Shown here piece by piece: positions 63,329 to 64,000 of a stretch of 64,000 bases of DNA (the stretch's first letter is position 1; each line of letters starts with the position of its first letter). The stretch comes from Fulvivirga imtechensis AK7 (GTDB lineage Bacteria > Bacteroidota > Bacteroidia > Cytophagales > Cyclobacteriaceae). Below the pieces are notes generated by a model that was not told the DNA's origin, ran no database searches, and saw nothing but the letters and a program-made list of their open reading frames with translations. Made by a program: the position numbers and the translations under genes. Where the stretch lies: positions 1 through 64,000 of the forward strand of contig NZ_AMZN01000032.1 of assembly GCF_000331535.1 (NCBI RefSeq), read 5' to 3'.

Positions 63329-64000
63329 TCAAACTACCTTGTTTTCTGACAAGCGCTGAATATCAGAAGCACTCAATCCCAATTCGGCCATTAAAACCTG
63401 TTGTGTATGCTCTCCATACCTGGGTGGTGGCAGGATGCCAGACTTTCTCTCTTCGTCTGCAAAATGCGCCACAAACGTTCTCACTCCACGCACTCCTCCA
63501 CCCGTCATTAGCAGGTGCTGCACTTCGGGCATTTGCAAGGCTTCAGGTACTTCGTGAATGGCGCCCACAGGCACTTTCAGCGCATTAAGTTCGTCTATCA
63601 GGTATTGCTGGTTATACCTGCAGATCCTTCCTTGCAAAAGATCATAAAGAGGTTGCCTATGCTTTACACGCAGGGCATTGCTAGCGTACTGCAAATCATT
63701 AGCTATAGCGGTCATTTCCAGAACCTTGCATAAATTAACAAACTGTCTGTCAGTACCTACTGCTAATATTATTTGCTTACTATCTTTTGTTACAAAGATA
63801 TCTCCATAGGGAGCAATATTGGGGTGCGCAGAACCCTGCCTGGATGGCACTTTGCCGGCAACCAACCAGTTAGCTCCCTGATTAGCTAAAGAGGCTACTG
63901 CTGATTCGATAAGGGATACCGACACTTTACCTCCCTCTCCGGTTTTTAATTTATGGATCAGCCTTAAAAGTATGCCTTCTTTCAAATGATGGCCAGCCAA
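63329..64000 (-). CDS. CaiB/BaiF-family CoA-transferase, C-terminal part
   Basis: The frame runs off the right edge; 223 residues are visible of a family of about 380-400 aa, so no start is assigned. Type III CoA-transferase signatures include GKVSVSLIESAVASLANQG, SAHPNIAPYGDIFVTKDSKQ and VPVGAIHEVPEAL, ending in PPPRYGEHTQQVLMAELGLS. The catalytic Asp lies in the missing half. The acyl-CoA substrates cannot be predicted. Confidence 0.88.
   Translation of the reverse strand: MAGHHLKEGILLRLIHKLKTGEGGKVSVSLIESAVASLANQGANWLVAGKVPSRQGSAHPNIAPYGDIFVTKDSKQIILAVGTDRQFVNLCKVLEMTAIANDLQYASNALRVKHRQPLYDLLQGRICRYNQQYLIDELNALKVPVGAIHEVPEALQMPEVQHLLMTGGGVRGVRTFVAHFADEERKSGILPPPRYGEHTQQVLMAELGLSASDIQRLSENKVV

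Overview
The window comes from a Bacteroidota chromosome, most likely order Cytophagales (Fulvivirga/Marivirga-like). Supporting signs are a porX regulator of the type IX secretion system (REC plus PglZ), a fused lpxC-fabZ gene, a complete dcw cluster of Bacteroidota type with a PASTA-tailed FtsI, TAnnTTTG-like promoter boxes, weak Shine-Dalgarno signals, and many Bacteroidota-restricted families (DUF3822, DUF4296, DUF4905, TIGR02757, GH3-like). The rank assignment is inferred from gene content only.

Layout. 1-500: tail of an IS200/REP-type transposase with a long perfect hairpin. 0.5-4.4 kb: valS, then a repeat-rich stretch holding degenerate copies of the valS 3' end and short inverted-repeat elements that bracket a GxxExxY gene. 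4.4-7.6 kb (minus): overlapping porX-tsaE-ald operon. 7.8-13 kb (plus): HD hydrolase, lpxD, lpxC-fabZ, lpxA and an orphan ABC ATPase, i.e. early lipid A synthesis. 13-20 kb: lipoprotein, mutS2, DUF4296, and a partial Bat-type cluster (DUF58, membrane protein, VWA). 20-38 kb: mixed housekeeping (LysE, GH3-like, yggS, RecD-like helicase, NUDIX, coaD, pyrE, LysM/DPBB protein, NfeD, kdsB) plus an unassigned pseudopilin/lipoyl-like protein paired with DUF3822. 36.5-43.7 kb: envelope genes (PagL-like lipid A deacylase, DUF2807 lipoprotein, two tandem paralogous outer-membrane-type proteins, YdjM-like hydrolase, glycosyltransferase). 43.65-44.5 kb: gene-poor, palindrome-rich region with a truncated reading frame. 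44.5-62.9 kb (minus): MacB-type permease, then ftsZ-ftsA-ftsQ-murC-murG-ftsW-murD-mraY-murE-ftsI-ftsL-rsmH-mraZ. 63.3 kb to the end: C-terminal part of a CaiB/BaiF CoA-transferase.

Functional themes. The dcw cluster makes peptidoglycan precursors and the divisome; murF, ddl and murB are not in it. It is preceded by three AAAGTGG boxes in exact 10-nt phase, which look like MraZ binding sites. lpxD/lpxC-fabZ/lpxA, kdsB and the PagL-like enzyme contribute to LPS. porX marks type IX secretion.

Most unusual signal. At least eight intergenic gaps, four of them inside the dcw cluster, contain arrays with a strict 7-nt period. The heptamer word differs by locus (CAGTTCT, GTGAACT, TAGCTAC, GGTCTCT, CCAGCAA, GTTAATG, CTCGATA). 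Several arrays have a second half whose words are roughly the reverse complement of the first, so they could fold as heptad-phased hairpins. I do not know a named element class matching this.
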